Shown: positions 1-9,602, counted from the first letter of the stretch. The stretch is DNA of 64,000 bases from Rikenella microfusus DSM 15922 (GCF_000427365.1 NZ_KE386488.1:1337882-1401881), one strand, 5' to 3'. The notes: generated by a model not told the origin, from the sequence alone. A program made the numbers and translations.

Positions 1-503
<503 letters not shown>

Positions 504-596
504 TGTTAAGTCCCTTACTGGTTTTTCTTGCCACGCGTGTCGAACGAACCGTGCGAGCGGTTCATGTTATAGAAGACTTATCGTCTTCACGGTTTT

Positions 597-703
<107 letters not shown>

Positions 704-707
704 CTTC

Positions 708-740
708 AAGGGGTTCATCGTAATGATGAACCCCTTTTTT
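708..740 (+). terminator. rRNA operon terminator
   Basis: Perfect hairpin (aggggttcat... paired with ...atgaacccct, short loop) followed by a run of six T. It sits about 5 bp beyond the 5S gene, as expected for intrinsic termination of the rRNA operon. Confidence 0.93.
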
Positions 741-828
741 ATTATCGGCAATACCCTAACCGGATACTCTTTCTGCTCCGGCTCCGACAATATCCGGAGA
801 GAACGCCGAAAATACGGGGGTATTCCGG

Positions 829-1320
829 TTATCGACGGGAACGGCGCGTGTCCTGCGGTATCCGGAACTCTTTCCCGAAACGATTGTCGGGATCGGGCAG
901 ATGTCTGCGGCCTGCCGGCAATTTGAAATTGACCGGAAGAACGATGAAACACCGTCCAGGCTGGCCGTTGTTCCAAATGGCCGGTTTCCAGCGCGGAGCC
1001 TGTAGGGCCAGCAGGACGACCGCCCGGCTCAGTACCGTATCCGGCGACTCCAGAATTTCCTGAAAAGTCAGCGTGCCGTCTTTCTCGATGATGAATTTGA
1101 CCACGACACGTCCCCTGACGCCTTTGGCGTTCATCTCCGGCGGATATTCCAGCCGTTCCGATATCCAGTGGGCGAAAGCATTGATGTCGCCTCCTTGGAA
1201 TGACGGCATCCGGACGATTTTCGGTTTTGGCTGCTGTGTCGTATCGGCCTCCCCGGCATGGACGAGAGTACAGCAGGCCGATGCGAGTCCGATGATGCAT
1301 AAACGTGATAAGGTTCTCAT
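829..1320 (-). CDS. TonB C-terminal-domain periplasmic protein
   Basis: 163 aa. An N-terminal signal sequence (about residues 1-22, ending in ...LVHAG) precedes a single TonB C-terminal-like domain (about 35-135). The usual pattern is visible: a Y-P pair before the first strand (EYPPEM), G-RVVVKF, DGTLTF, then the W-PA-NG step (PRWKPAIWNNG) and a final PVNF strand. TonB proteins couple the proton-driven ExbB/ExbD motor to outer-membrane transporters. This one lacks the Pro-rich spacer and has a cleavable-looking signal rather than a long anchor, so it may be a TonB-like accessory protein rather than a true energy transducer. The last 25 residues are charged and probably disordered. It stands alone, divergent from the PL8 gene. 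Confidence 0.8.
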   Translation of the reverse strand: MRTLSRLCIIGLASACCTLVHAGEADTTQQPKPKIVRMPSFQGGDINAFAHWISERLEYPPEMNAKGVRGRVVVKFIIEKDGTLTFQEILESPDTVLSRAVVLLALQAPRWKPAIWNNGQPGRCFIVLPVNFKLPAGRRHLPDPDNRFGKEFRIPQDTRRSRR

Positions 1321-1442
1321 GGCTGTCGGTTTGTTTAAGAGAGGAAACGATCCGGATGATTATCCGCAAGATACTGATTTTTACATCCGATAACAACCGG
1401 CCGGACTTCGTTGTCGTAACACCGCCCTGAGGGTAGGTACGA

Positions 1443-1473
1443 TTGCATCTTCGGCCCGGAAACCGTATATTTG
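1443..1473 (+). promoter_or_regulatory. Bacteroidota-type promoter of the PL8 lyase
   Basis: TTG at 1443-1445, a 20-nt spacer and TATATTTG at 1466-1473 match the Bacteroidota -33/-7 consensus. The only upstream in-frame ATG (1480) lies just 7 nt beyond the -7 box, so the predicted mRNA would have almost no leader. Confidence 0.6.
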
Positions 1474-1479
1474 TTCACC

Positions 1480-3699
1480 ATGAAAAAGACTACTATCCCG
1501 ATGTTCCGGAGAGCAGGACTGCTTTGCGGGCTTTTATGCTTTACCTTCCCCCTGTCGGCTTCGCCGGGCGGAGCGCTCGACACCCTGTTGCGCCGTATGG
1601 CCGATTCGTACGTGACGGTTACGCAGGACGATCCGGCCGTGCTCGAACGTATCGAATACATCGTCCGTCATACCGACGGTACCGACGTCGTGATCCGGGA
1701 ACTGCCCGAAGGGGCCAACGACAGCCTGACCGCCATCTGGCTCTCGACCTTCGCTCCGGACAGCACATGGCACGATCTCGATTACGGAAGCCGGCAGCGC
1801 GGTGCATGGCCGCCCGCATACCATGTACAGCGCATTTCGCAGATCGCACGATCGTATAAGACACCGGACTCGCCCTATTTCCGGGCGGACTCTGTCCGGC
1901 AGGTGCTGCACGCCGCGGTCGATAAATGGTTCGATATGGGGTTGCAGTGTCCCAACTGGTGGTACAACGAGATCGGCGGCCCGCGGCTGCTCGCCCCGGC
2001 TTTGCTCCTGCTGGACGACGAATGGACCGCCGGGGAACGGGCGAAAGCCGTAAAATATATGAAACAGGCGAAGATCGGCATGACCGGGCAGAACCGGACG
2101 TGGCTGGCCGGAAACGTGCTGGTCCGCGGCCTGCTCGAACGTAACGACAGCCTCGTGCAGACGGCCCGCGACGCGATCGTCGCCGAAGTCGCCGTAGCTG
2201 CCGAAGGCAAAGAGGGCATCCAGCCCGACCGCAGCTTCCACCAGCACGGGCCGCAGCAGCAGTTCGGCAATTACGGACTCGCCTATGTCAGCGGTATCGC
2301 CTCCTGGGGCAAGATATTCCAGGGGACGCGCTATGCGCTCAGCGCCGAGCAGACCCGAGTGCTGCGCGGATTGGTGCTGGATGGGATGTCGAAAACCATT
2401 TGGAAAAGGATGATGGATGTCAGCTCCTGCGGTCGGCAGCTTTTTCCCCATACGCAGGAGGGTAAAGCGCTGGCTTTCGGAAAAGTGCTGCTCGATATGG
2501 CCGTTCTCGATCCGAAATGTGCCGAACGGTACCGGGAACTGTACGATGAGCTGATCCGGTGCGTCGAACCAGACCGGGCCGACGGTTATACCCATTTTTA
2601 TTGTTCCGACATGAGCGTTTACCGGCAGCCCCGGTGGATGGCGACCCTGAAGATGTCTTCGGAACGCGTGGTCGGCTCCGAAGTGGTGAACAGCGAAAAC
2701 CTGCTCAGCAACCAGATGGCCGACGGGGCGTTGCTGCTCTACAAGAACGGCCGGGAATATCTCAATATCGCTCCCGTCTGGGATTATACCGCCATTCCCG
2801 GCATCACGACCGCGACGGACAGCGATACCTGTTTCCATAACGGCGGATATAAAGAGTTCCGGGGAGGTACCGATTATGCGGGCGGGCTGGCGGCGACGGA
2901 TTCGTCGTACGGCGTATCGGCAACGATCGTCTGTCGCGACGGCCTGACGGCCGGCAAAGCCTGGTTTTTCGCCGACGATTACATCGTCTGCCGGGGCAGC
3001 GGCATTTCCGGAAAGTCCCGTTACGGATTGCGGCCGGTCCGGACGACCGTGGCGCAGCAATTGGCCGAAAGTCCGATACGGGTAACCGATAACGAGGGGA
3101 CGACTTATGTCTTCCGATCGGGCGAACCGGTCGTTTTGCGGGAGGGACGTTGGCCCGTGCTGGTGCAGCATGCCGGAACCGGATACTGGTTCCCCGATCC
3201 CGTTACGGCCCGGCAGGTGGAGATCTCGCTCGGCCCGACGACCGGGAACTGGCGCCGGTTCGCCACGATGTACGATACGGCGGCGGTTACGGAGAACTTG
3301 TTTTCCGTAACGATCGCCCACGGTATGGAGGTGAAGGACGCTTCGTACACGTATGTGATTATTCCCGAAATCGAAAGAGTCGATGTGCGGAAGTTGTTGA
3401 AAGGTCGGGTGCCGTTCCGCCTGGCAACCGAGGGCGTCGGGATCGAATGGTCGGAATCGGGCGTGAAGGAGGCGGTATTTTTCGTTCCGGGCCGGGTGGT
3501 CTTCGCGGACGGAGGTTTTGCGGAGGCGTCGGCGCCGGCGATTGCGACCTGGGAAGCGGACGGAACGTTGTCTGCGGCCGATCCGGTCCAGCGGGGAGAG
3601 TTGCTTCGGCTGACGGTCGGAAAAGGGAAACGGACGCGGTCGGCGGAGTTCGATCTGACGGGCACGCGGGGAAAGGTGTTGCGAAATGCGGGAAAATAA
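1480..3699 (+). CDS. Polysaccharide lyase family 8 (chondroitin/hyaluronate lyase type)
   Basis: 739 aa from the ATG at 1480. A signal peptide (about 1-29) is followed by the alpha/alpha-toroid catalytic domain (about 30-370) and the beta-sandwich domains of PL8. Catalytic residues of the family fall in register: N205 (TGQNRTW), H256 and Y265 (FHQHGPQQQFGNYG) and R319; the spacings of 9 and 63 residues from the histidine equal those in the characterised Flavobacterium chondroitin AC lyase. Expected role: beta-elimination of uronic-acid-containing glycosaminoglycans (chondroitin or hyaluronan) in the periplasm or at the cell surface; exact substrate is not readable. A second ATG at 1501 also gives a good signal peptide and may be the true start given the promoter position. 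No SusC/SusD pair lies next to it. Confidence 0.9.
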   Translation: MKKTTIPMFRRAGLLCGLLCFTFPLSASPGGALDTLLRRMADSYVTVTQDDPAVLERIEYIVRHTDGTDVVIRELPEGANDSLTAIWLSTFAPDSTWHDLDYGSRQRGAWPPAYHVQRISQIARSYKTPDSPYFRADSVRQVLHAAVDKWFDMGLQCPNWWYNEIGGPRLLAPALLLLDDEWTAGERAKAVKYMKQAKIGMTGQNRTWLAGNVLVRGLLERNDSLVQTARDAIVAEVAVAAEGKEGIQPDRSFHQHGPQQQFGNYGLAYVSGIASWGKIFQGTRYALSAEQTRVLRGLVLDGMSKTIWKRMMDVSSCGRQLFPHTQEGKALAFGKVLLDMAVLDPKCAERYRELYDELIRCVEPDRADGYTHFYCSDMSVYRQPRWMATLKMSSERVVGSEVVNSENLLSNQMADGALLLYKNGREYLNIAPVWDYTAIPGITTATDSDTCFHNGGYKEFRGGTDYAGGLAATDSSYGVSATIVCRDGLTAGKAWFFADDYIVCRGSGISGKSRYGLRPVRTTVAQQLAESPIRVTDNEGTTYVFRSGEPVVLREGRWPVLVQHAGTGYWFPDPVTARQVEISLGPTTGNWRRFATMYDTAAVTENLFSVTIAHGMEVKDASYTYVIIPEIERVDVRKLLKGRVPFRLATEGVGIEWSESGVKEAVFFVPGRVVFADGGFAEASAPAIATWEADGTLSAADPVQRGELLRLTVGKGKRTRSAEFDLTGTRGKVLRNAGK

Positions 3700-3745
3700 T
3701 CCGATTTTTGCTATATTGCATTGTCTAACCATAAAACGTAAGGCC

Positions 3746-4207
3746 ATGAAAACACGAATGATGGCAGCCGTAAGCGCTCTTGCCCTTTCTCTGGCGGTTG
3801 TCGGAACGGCGCAGGCTCAGGACTACGATACGGGCATCGGAGTTAATCTGGGGGCCGATATGGGGATCGGCTTCAAACGTTTCCTGACCGAACGCAGCGC
3901 GGTCGAAGCGCAGTTCGGGTATAATCTCGGTTGCAAAGGGGTGATGCTGTCGGCCGTGTACCAGTACCATGTGCCGCTCGCCACGGGTTTCAGCCTTTAT
4001 GCCGGCGGCGGTCTGAACATCGGGGTTTTGCATCTGGGCAAGCATCAGGATGCGGATTTCGCGATCGGCTTGGATCCGACAGTGGGGTTCGAGTACAAGT
4101 TTGCGAACGCTCCGATCGCCTTGGCGGTGGATTACAAACCGAATATCAACTTCACGCCCCACTCGCAGTGGGATTTGGCGGCTTTCAAAATCCGATATAC
4201 GTTCTAA
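3746..4207 (+). CDS. Small outer-membrane beta-barrel protein
   Basis: 153 aa from the ATG at 3746. A clear signal peptide (1-24, ending AQAQ) is followed by short alternating amphipathic strands with Gly/aromatic turns (VNLGADMGIGF, FSLYAGGGLNIG, VGFEYKF) and a C-terminal strand ending in Phe (FKIRYTF), the usual BamA recognition end. This fits an 8-strand outer-membrane barrel of the OmpA/OprF-like or porin-like class; no peptidoglycan-binding domain follows. Function unknown. It starts 47 bp after the PL8 stop and may be read through or have its own weak promoter (TATATTG near 3711). It converges on the next gene with only 9 bp between the stop codons. Confidence 0.8.
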   Translation: MKTRMMAAVSALALSLAVVGTAQAQDYDTGIGVNLGADMGIGFKRFLTERSAVEAQFGYNLGCKGVMLSAVYQYHVPLATGFSLYAGGGLNIGVLHLGKHQDADFAIGLDPTVGFEYKFANAPIALAVDYKPNINFTPHSQWDLAAFKIRYTF

Positions 4208-4216
4208 GAACGTCTG

Positions 4217-5251
4217 TCAGAGAAAGAAAGGCAGCAGGTGGATGACCACGGCGCAGCCTATCATCAGCGCATAGAGGAAGTTGGAGATGAAGTTGGGTTT
4301 GCGGCTGTTGAAATAGGTGGGGATAATGACGGACAGCGGAATGGCCAGTATCGGGAGCTGGTAGAGCGACCGGCACGGTACGAAAGCGAGAATCGCGGCC
4401 GATACGGCCAGCATCCAGATGAAAAAAATGTAAACTTTGAACGGTTTGAGTTTATAACTGCGGCTGCGTCCAAGAAAGGTGACGATCGAGAGGATGAACA
4501 GGACGGCGACGCAGCCGATGAAGGTCCATTCGAAACTGCTGAACAGTTTGGCCGGCGGCAGGGCGAGCGGGGTCGTCAGCGCTTCTTTGCATTCGACGGC
4601 GACGTTCAGGAAGTCGCCGCCCGATAGCCAGACGCCGTAGGCGCTGAAAAACAGGGGCAGCATCCAGCCGCCGACGGCGGCGATCCATTCCCGGATGTCG
4701 AAAAGCCGGAAAATGAACAGTCCGACGGGAAGCAGCGCTCCGAGGAACAGGGCGGGGGCGTAGATGGCCCCTGCGGAGCCGAGGATAAAGCCGATGACGA
4801 GGTATTGTCCGGTCGCGAGGGTTTTGCTGTGGTAACTCCTGAAAATAGCTTCGGCGGCGATGAGCAGCAGAAGAGCTACGAGCAGGGGGCGGAAGCTCAT
4901 GTAGGAGTTGTAGTATCCGGAACTTACCAGCAGGTAGATGATGGCGGGCATGTAGGTGCGTTCCAGAAAGATGACGTTTCGGATGACGATCCGGGTCACG
5001 AAAAAGGAGTTGATGAATACGAGTACGGAGGAGAGCAGGATGCCGATGCCGGGGAGGTATTCCAGCCAACGGTCGATCAGGCTGCCGAGGGGGGTGCCGC
5101 TGGGGGGGGCGGTGACTTCTGCGGCGTGAGCCGCGGCGGCGAGACCCGACCGCTCGGGATGAAAAAGCTCGGCTCCCCAAAATATGCCGGCCAGCAGCAC
5201 GAAGTACAAAAGGGTCTTCAGTAAGCTCTGACGCGTAAGATCCAAACTCAT
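4217..5251 (-). CDS. Polytopic membrane protein (DUF6427-like)
   Basis: 344 aa from the ATG whose complement is at 5249-5251; more upstream starts would read through low-quality sequence and are rejected. About nine hydrophobic helices cover the protein, with a hydrophobic start (LLKTLLYFVLLAGIFWGAE), a loop rich in Ala, and a conserved-looking stretch (FLERTYMPAIIYLLVSSGYY) around residue 100. It resembles the uncharacterised Bacteroidota family DUF6427; assignment is from memory of the pattern. No catalytic motif is visible. Members often sit near cell-envelope genes, but no functional claim is made. The C terminus is hydrophobic (VIHLLPFFL). Confidence 0.75.
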   Translation of the reverse strand: MSLDLTRQSLLKTLLYFVLLAGIFWGAELFHPERSGLAAAAHAAEVTAPPSGTPLGSLIDRWLEYLPGIGILLSSVLVFINSFFVTRIVIRNVIFLERTYMPAIIYLLVSSGYYNSYMSFRPLLVALLLLIAAEAIFRSYHSKTLATGQYLVIGFILGSAGAIYAPALFLGALLPVGLFIFRLFDIREWIAAVGGWMLPLFFSAYGVWLSGGDFLNVAVECKEALTTPLALPPAKLFSSFEWTFIGCVAVLFILSIVTFLGRSRSYKLKPFKVYIFFIWMLAVSAAILAFVPCRSLYQLPILAIPLSVIIPTYFNSRKPNFISNFLYALMIGCAVVIHLLPFFL

Positions 5252-5861
5252 CCCCGATTCTTTTAATCGTCCGTTTATTATTACCCTATCGGGAGGCAAC
5301 CGTTTTTTCTTTTCAAAGAAAGAACCAACGAGCCGAGACACGGAGGAAAGCGAAAGCAGCCGTGCACACTTCTGGTTCCGGGATACTATTCGTCCGAAAC
5401 GACGGCCCGTACCCCAAACTGGAGATTCGGCCTGTCGCCCTCCCCCGTGGCGCGAAGCGCCAGGGCGACGAGGCCGGCGGTTCTGCGAACCGCAAAACAA
5501 CGCGAACTGTCGTTCCAGCCGAAAATCCTGAAGGAAAAGAGTATCTGCCAAACTCAGGAGATGCGATCTCGAAAAGTTCGGCTTCGCCTTACTTCCGGCA
5601 CCTCGGCTGAACGGGTTCGATGGCACTTGGCTGCTGCGTCGGTTTTCCGGTTCCCGCTAACTGCGGCTGCGCTTGTTTTGCCTTCGGCTTCCTCGTACCG
5701 CTTTGCCAAAGTCCGTGAACGGTCTTCGGTTTCGGTACGCCACTCGGTTCTTCCTGCCGCTTACCATAGTCCGCAAGCGGTCTCCGGATTCGCCGGCAGC
5801 GTCGGTTGTTCACAAAGAGAACGGTACCCTCTGGATAGGGATAGTAATTACGACGGACGGT
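5252..5861. other. 610-bp intergenic region, no supported gene
   Basis: No open frame here has convincing composition. It holds an AT-rich 5' part with a small hairpin of the ttctttt/caaagaa kind (5307-5320, similar to the one at 25286) and a GC-rich hairpin at 5434-5469 (gtcgccct ... agggcgac with tggcgc-gaa-gcgcca inside). The rest (5500-5820) is mixed sequence, possibly decayed coding DNA or repeat remnants; I cannot identify it. Confidence 0.5.
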
Positions 5862-7166
5862 TTATAACAGATCGCGGCCGATATCGCGGCGGCAATATTT
5901 TCCTTCGTAGTCGATTTTGGCGATTGTTTCATAGGAACGATCCGTGGCCGCCCGGATCGAATCTCCCAGCGACGTGACCGCCAGCACCCGTCCTCCGGCC
6001 GTTACCGTCAGTCCGTCTTTCAGCCCCGTTCCCGCATGGAAAACGATGCTGTTGCCCATGACATTGCCTCCCGCCGGCAGGCCGGAGATCGGGAGTCCTT
6101 TCGGATAGCTTCCCGGATACCCTTCCGACACGCAGACCACCGTCGCCGCCGTTCGCGGCGTCACCTCCAGCGTCTTTTCATGCAGCGTTTTGTGTGCGAT
6201 TCCCTCCAGCAGATCGATCATGTCCGACGTGATGCGCGGGAGTACCACCTCCGTCTCCGGATCGCCCATCCGCACATTGTACTCGATCACCATCGGGTCG
6301 CCCCCGCAATTCATCAGGCCGATAAAGATGAAACCCGTATAATCCAGCCCCTCTTCCCGGATGCCCCGTACCGTCGGCTCCACGATCCGCGCGCGCACCT
6401 TTTCCATGAATTCCGGCGTGGCGAACGGCACCGGCGACACCGCCCCCATGCCGCCCGTATTCAGGCCAGTGTCCCCCTCTCCGATCCGTTTGTAATCCTT
6501 GGCTTCAGGCAATATCTTGTACGAATTTCCGTCCGTCGCCACGAAAACCGAAACCTCGATTCCCGACAGGAACTCCTCGATCACCACCTTTTTCGACGCC
6601 GAACCGAATTTGCCGTCCAGCATCGCCCGCAGCTCCGCCTGCGCCTCGGCCAGGTCGTCGATAATCAATACGCCTTTGCCCGCCGCGAGACCGTCCGCTT
6701 TCAGTACGTACGGAGCCTTCACCTTCGAAGCCAGGAACTCGCACCCCTCCTCCACATTGGAAGCCGTCACCGTGAAATAGGCCGCCGTCGGCACCCCGTG
6801 CCGCGCCATGAACGCTTTGGCGTACTCCTTGCTTCCCTCCAGCCGTGCCGCCTCCTGCGACGGGCCGACCACCGGGATGTGGCGGATCTCCGGATCGTTC
6901 AGGAAATAGTCCTTCACCCCGTCCACCAGCGGCTGTTCCGGCCCCACGACCACCAGATTGATATAGTTGTTCAGCACAAACTGCTTGAGCGCCGGGAAAT
7001 TCGACGGGTCGAGATCGACGTTCATCCCGCAGGCCCTTGTCCCCGCATTTCCCGGAGCGATATAGAGCTTTTCCAGCCGGGGACTCTGCGCGATTTTCCA
7101 GGCGAAAGCGTGTTCCCGCCCCCCGCCCCCCAGGAGCAGAATGTTCACAGTCTGTGGTAATTTCAT
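5862..7166 (-). CDS. purD: Phosphoribosylamine-glycine ligase
   Basis: 434 aa, usual length. GAR synthetase joins 5-phosphoribosylamine and glycine with ATP in step 2 of purine synthesis (cytosol). The N-terminal domain starts with the phosphate loop LLGGGGREHAFAWK (residues 10-23); the ATP-grasp core contains PYVLKADGLAAGKGV (about 150-165) and ends with the metal-binding GDPETEVVLPR motif (about 300). The C-terminal domain has the family's AGG.VL pattern. The gene is alone on this strand and is transcribed from a promoter placed back-to-back with that of the S46 peptidase. Confidence 0.97.
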   Translation of the reverse strand: MKLPQTVNILLLGGGGREHAFAWKIAQSPRLEKLYIAPGNAGTRACGMNVDLDPSNFPALKQFVLNNYINLVVVGPEQPLVDGVKDYFLNDPEIRHIPVVGPSQEAARLEGSKEYAKAFMARHGVPTAAYFTVTASNVEEGCEFLASKVKAPYVLKADGLAAGKGVLIIDDLAEAQAELRAMLDGKFGSASKKVVIEEFLSGIEVSVFVATDGNSYKILPEAKDYKRIGEGDTGLNTGGMGAVSPVPFATPEFMEKVRARIVEPTVRGIREEGLDYTGFIFIGLMNCGGDPMVIEYNVRMGDPETEVVLPRITSDMIDLLEGIAHKTLHEKTLEVTPRTAATVVCVSEGYPGSYPKGLPISGLPAGGNVMGNSIVFHAGTGLKDGLTVTAGGRVLAVTSLGDSIRAATDRSYETIAKIDYEGKYCRRDIGRDLL

Positions 7167-7189
7167 CGTGATGGATTTTTTTTACCCCG

Positions 7190-7197
7190 CAAAGATA
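7190..7197 (-). promoter_or_regulatory. -7 element of purD
   Basis: On the minus strand this reads TATCTTTG, a perfect TAnnTTTG box, 23 nt before the purD ATG. The plus-strand box of the S46 gene begins 2 bp further on. The -33 element would lie inside the other promoter region and is not clear. Confidence 0.65.
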
Positions 7198-7199
7198 GC

Positions 7200-7207
7200 T
7201 AATTTTG
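7200..7207 (+). promoter_or_regulatory. -7 element of the S46 peptidase gene
   Basis: TAATTTTG, a perfect TAnnTTTG box, 43 nt before the ATG at 7251. It faces away from the purD box with 2 bp between them, so polymerase could not occupy both at once. Confidence 0.6.
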
Positions 7208-7250
7208 ATGCCGCCGACAATCCGGACAAACAGATAAACCATAATACGAC

Positions 7251-9383
7251 ATGAGAAAAACACTGCTGGGGCTTGCCGCCCTGACGCTCGCCCTCGCCTC
7301 GCCTCTGCGCTCGGCAGCCGACGAAGGGATGTGGCTGCTGCCGTTCATCGAGAAGATGAACATCGAACAGATGAAAGCCAAAGGGCTGCGCCTCGACGCG
7401 AAAGACATTTACGACCTGAACAATACCTCGCTCAAGGACGCGATCGTCATTTTCGGCGGAGGGTGCACCGGAGAAGTCATCTCGCCGAACGGCCTGATCT
7501 CCACCAACCATCATTGCGGCTACGGTTCGATCCAGCAGCACAGTTCGGTGGAGCACGACTACCTCAAAAACGGCTTTTGGGCGCAGACATTGGAAGAAGA
7601 GCTGCCCACCCCCGGCCTCGCCGTGACTTTTATCCGCGAAATCAGGGACGTTACCCCGGAAGTGCTGGCCAAGGTGAAGCCCGGTATGACCGAAGCGGAA
7701 CGCGACGAAGCCGTCAAAAAGGCATCCGATAAGATCGTCAAGGCCAATTCCGACGCCAAGGCTTTCAAAGGGGCGCAGGTCGTGCCGATGTTCGGCGGCA
7801 ACCAGTACCTGCTCTTCGTGACCGAACGGTTTACGGACGTGCGCATGGTGGGCGCTCCGCCGTCGTCGGTCGGCAAGTTCGGCGGCGACACCGACAACTG
7901 GATGTGGCCCCGCCATACGGGCGACTTTTCGCTGTTCCGCGTCTATGCCTCGCCCGACAACAAACCGGCGGCCTATTCGAAAGACAACGTGCCCTACAAG
8001 GCGCCGAAACATCTCGAAATTTCCCTGAAAGGCTATAAAGAAGGGGATTACGCGATGATTATGGGTTTCCCCGGCCGCACGAACCGTTATATGACCACTT
8101 ACGAGATCGACCAGGTGCTGGAACAGGACAATCCGATCCGCATCTTCGTGCGCGGCGAGCGGCAGAAACTCCTTTGGGAAGACATGATGGCCGATCCGAA
8201 AGTGCGCATCCAGTATGCAAGCAAATACGCCGGTTCGTCGAACTACTGGAAAAATTCGATCGGTATGAACCGCGGTCTGCGCAAACTGGACGTGCGCGGC
8301 AAGAAGGCGGCGCAGCAGGCCGAATTCACCGCCTGGGTGAATGCCTCTGAGCAGCGGAAGGCCGAATACGGCCGGGCGCTGCCGCTGATCGACAGCGCAG
8401 TGCGGCAGCGCCGCGAAGCCGCACGCATCCAGCAGTTCATGAGCGAAGCGCTCCGTACGGGCGTGGAGAGCTATACGCTGGGCACGACGGTGAACGGCAT
8501 CCTCGCTAACCAGAAAGACGACAAGAAGGCTGCCGAGGCGATCCGCAAGGCCGGTGACGCATTTTTCAAGAATTACAATGCCCCGACGGATCGCAAAGTG
8601 ACCCTGCGGATGCTGCAAATCTTCGCCGACAGCGTCTCGGCGGCCGACCAGCCTTCGTTCTTCGCCGCCGTGCGGCCCGATGTGGCCGCGTATGCCGCCG
8701 GCCTGAGCGATCGCTCCCTGCTGACCGATACCGTGCGCTTCTACGGGGCGTTGGAAAATTTCGACCGTGCGCAGTGGACGAACGATCCGGCAGTCGTGGC
8801 GGCTGCTTCGATTGCCGAGAAAAATAAGGAGCTGGCGAAAGAGGCGTTGGCCCCTGCCGCGAAAAAATTCGCCGAGGGACACCGCCTCTGGGTGGCAGGA
8901 TTGATGGAGATGCACCCGGACAAGGCCTATGCGCCGGACGCCAACTTCACGCTGCGTCTGACTTACGGGCAGGTGTTGCCGTATTGGGCGGCGGACGCGG
9001 TCTTCTACAACTATTTCACGACTCTTTCGGGCGTGATGGCCAAAGAGGATCCGAACAACCCGGATTTCATTGTGCCGGAGCGGCTCAAGGAACTGTACGC
9101 GGCTAAGGACTTCGGCCCGTATGCGGTGGACGGCGATATCCCGACCTGTTTCCTGACTAACAACGACATTACGGGCGGTAATTCGGGCAGCCCGGTGCTG
9201 GATGCGGACGGCCGGCTGCTGGGGCTGGCGTTCGACGGCAACTGGGAAGCGATGAGCGGCGATATCGCGTTCGAACCGGACGTACAGCGCACGATCGCGG
9301 TGGACATCCGTTACGTGCTGTTCATGATCGACAAATATGCCGGTTGCGGCCGTCTGATCGATGAGATGACGATTGTTCGGTAA
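7251..9383 (+). CDS. S46 family dipeptidyl-peptidase (DPP7 type)
   Basis: 710 aa, usual length for the family. A signal peptide (1-23) leads to the periplasm. S46 exopeptidases release dipeptides from the N terminus of oligopeptides and feed amino-acid-fermenting Bacteroidales. The trypsin-like fold is split by a helical insert: catalytic His in STNHHCGYG (H88), Asp in GGDTDNWMWPRHTGDF (about 215), Ser in GGNSGSP (S645). Eighteen residues after the Ser lies Gly663 (LAFDGNWE). In Porphyromonas this position is Gly in DPP7 (hydrophobic P1) and Arg in DPP11 (acidic P1), so DPP7-like specificity is inferred. The gene shares its promoter region with purD but has no obvious link to purine synthesis. 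Confidence 0.93.
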   Translation: MRKTLLGLAALTLALASPLRSAADEGMWLLPFIEKMNIEQMKAKGLRLDAKDIYDLNNTSLKDAIVIFGGGCTGEVISPNGLISTNHHCGYGSIQQHSSVEHDYLKNGFWAQTLEEELPTPGLAVTFIREIRDVTPEVLAKVKPGMTEAERDEAVKKASDKIVKANSDAKAFKGAQVVPMFGGNQYLLFVTERFTDVRMVGAPPSSVGKFGGDTDNWMWPRHTGDFSLFRVYASPDNKPAAYSKDNVPYKAPKHLEISLKGYKEGDYAMIMGFPGRTNRYMTTYEIDQVLEQDNPIRIFVRGERQKLLWEDMMADPKVRIQYASKYAGSSNYWKNSIGMNRGLRKLDVRGKKAAQQAEFTAWVNASEQRKAEYGRALPLIDSAVRQRREAARIQQFMSEALRTGVESYTLGTTVNGILANQKDDKKAAEAIRKAGDAFFKNYNAPTDRKVTLRMLQIFADSVSAADQPSFFAAVRPDVAAYAAGLSDRSLLTDTVRFYGALENFDRAQWTNDPAVVAAASIAEKNKELAKEALAPAAKKFAEGHRLWVAGLMEMHPDKAYAPDANFTLRLTYGQVLPYWAADAVFYNYFTTLSGVMAKEDPNNPDFIVPERLKELYAAKDFGPYAVDGDIPTCFLTNNDITGGNSGSPVLDADGRLLGLAFDGNWEAMSGDIAFEPDVQRTIAVDIRYVLFMIDKYAGCGRLIDEMTIVR

Positions 9384-9455
9384 CCGCGGGGGGCTGTCGG
9401 CGGAGGATTCGTGTTCCCTAGCGGACAGGAAAGTCCCGAAAGGACGATTCGGATA

Positions 9456-9602
9456 CCCGATTATATACTTTGATATACCATTAATCTTCACCGGCGTTTT
9501 TCGGCTCGCGCCGCCCCCCGACGGCTGAAGGCCGTCCGGCGCGGAGCCGATAGAGGGAGATTATCACCGAATAGGTTTGGTATATCAAAGTATATAATCG
9601 GG
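9456..9602. repeat. Type-A palindromic element, copy 1
   Basis: 147-bp element with perfect 25-bp end arms (9456-9480 and 9578-9602; the left arm begins cccgattatatacttt). Inside is a second, GC-rich inverted repeat (tcggctcgcgccg near 9500 with cggcgcggagccga near 9537). No gene fits inside. Just outside the right arm, 9605-9620 (atcgtatatacttgcc) resembles an arm of the type-B element. A second copy with the same plan is at 29822-29960. The rest of the 9384-9976 spacer has no supported gene. Confidence 0.85.
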
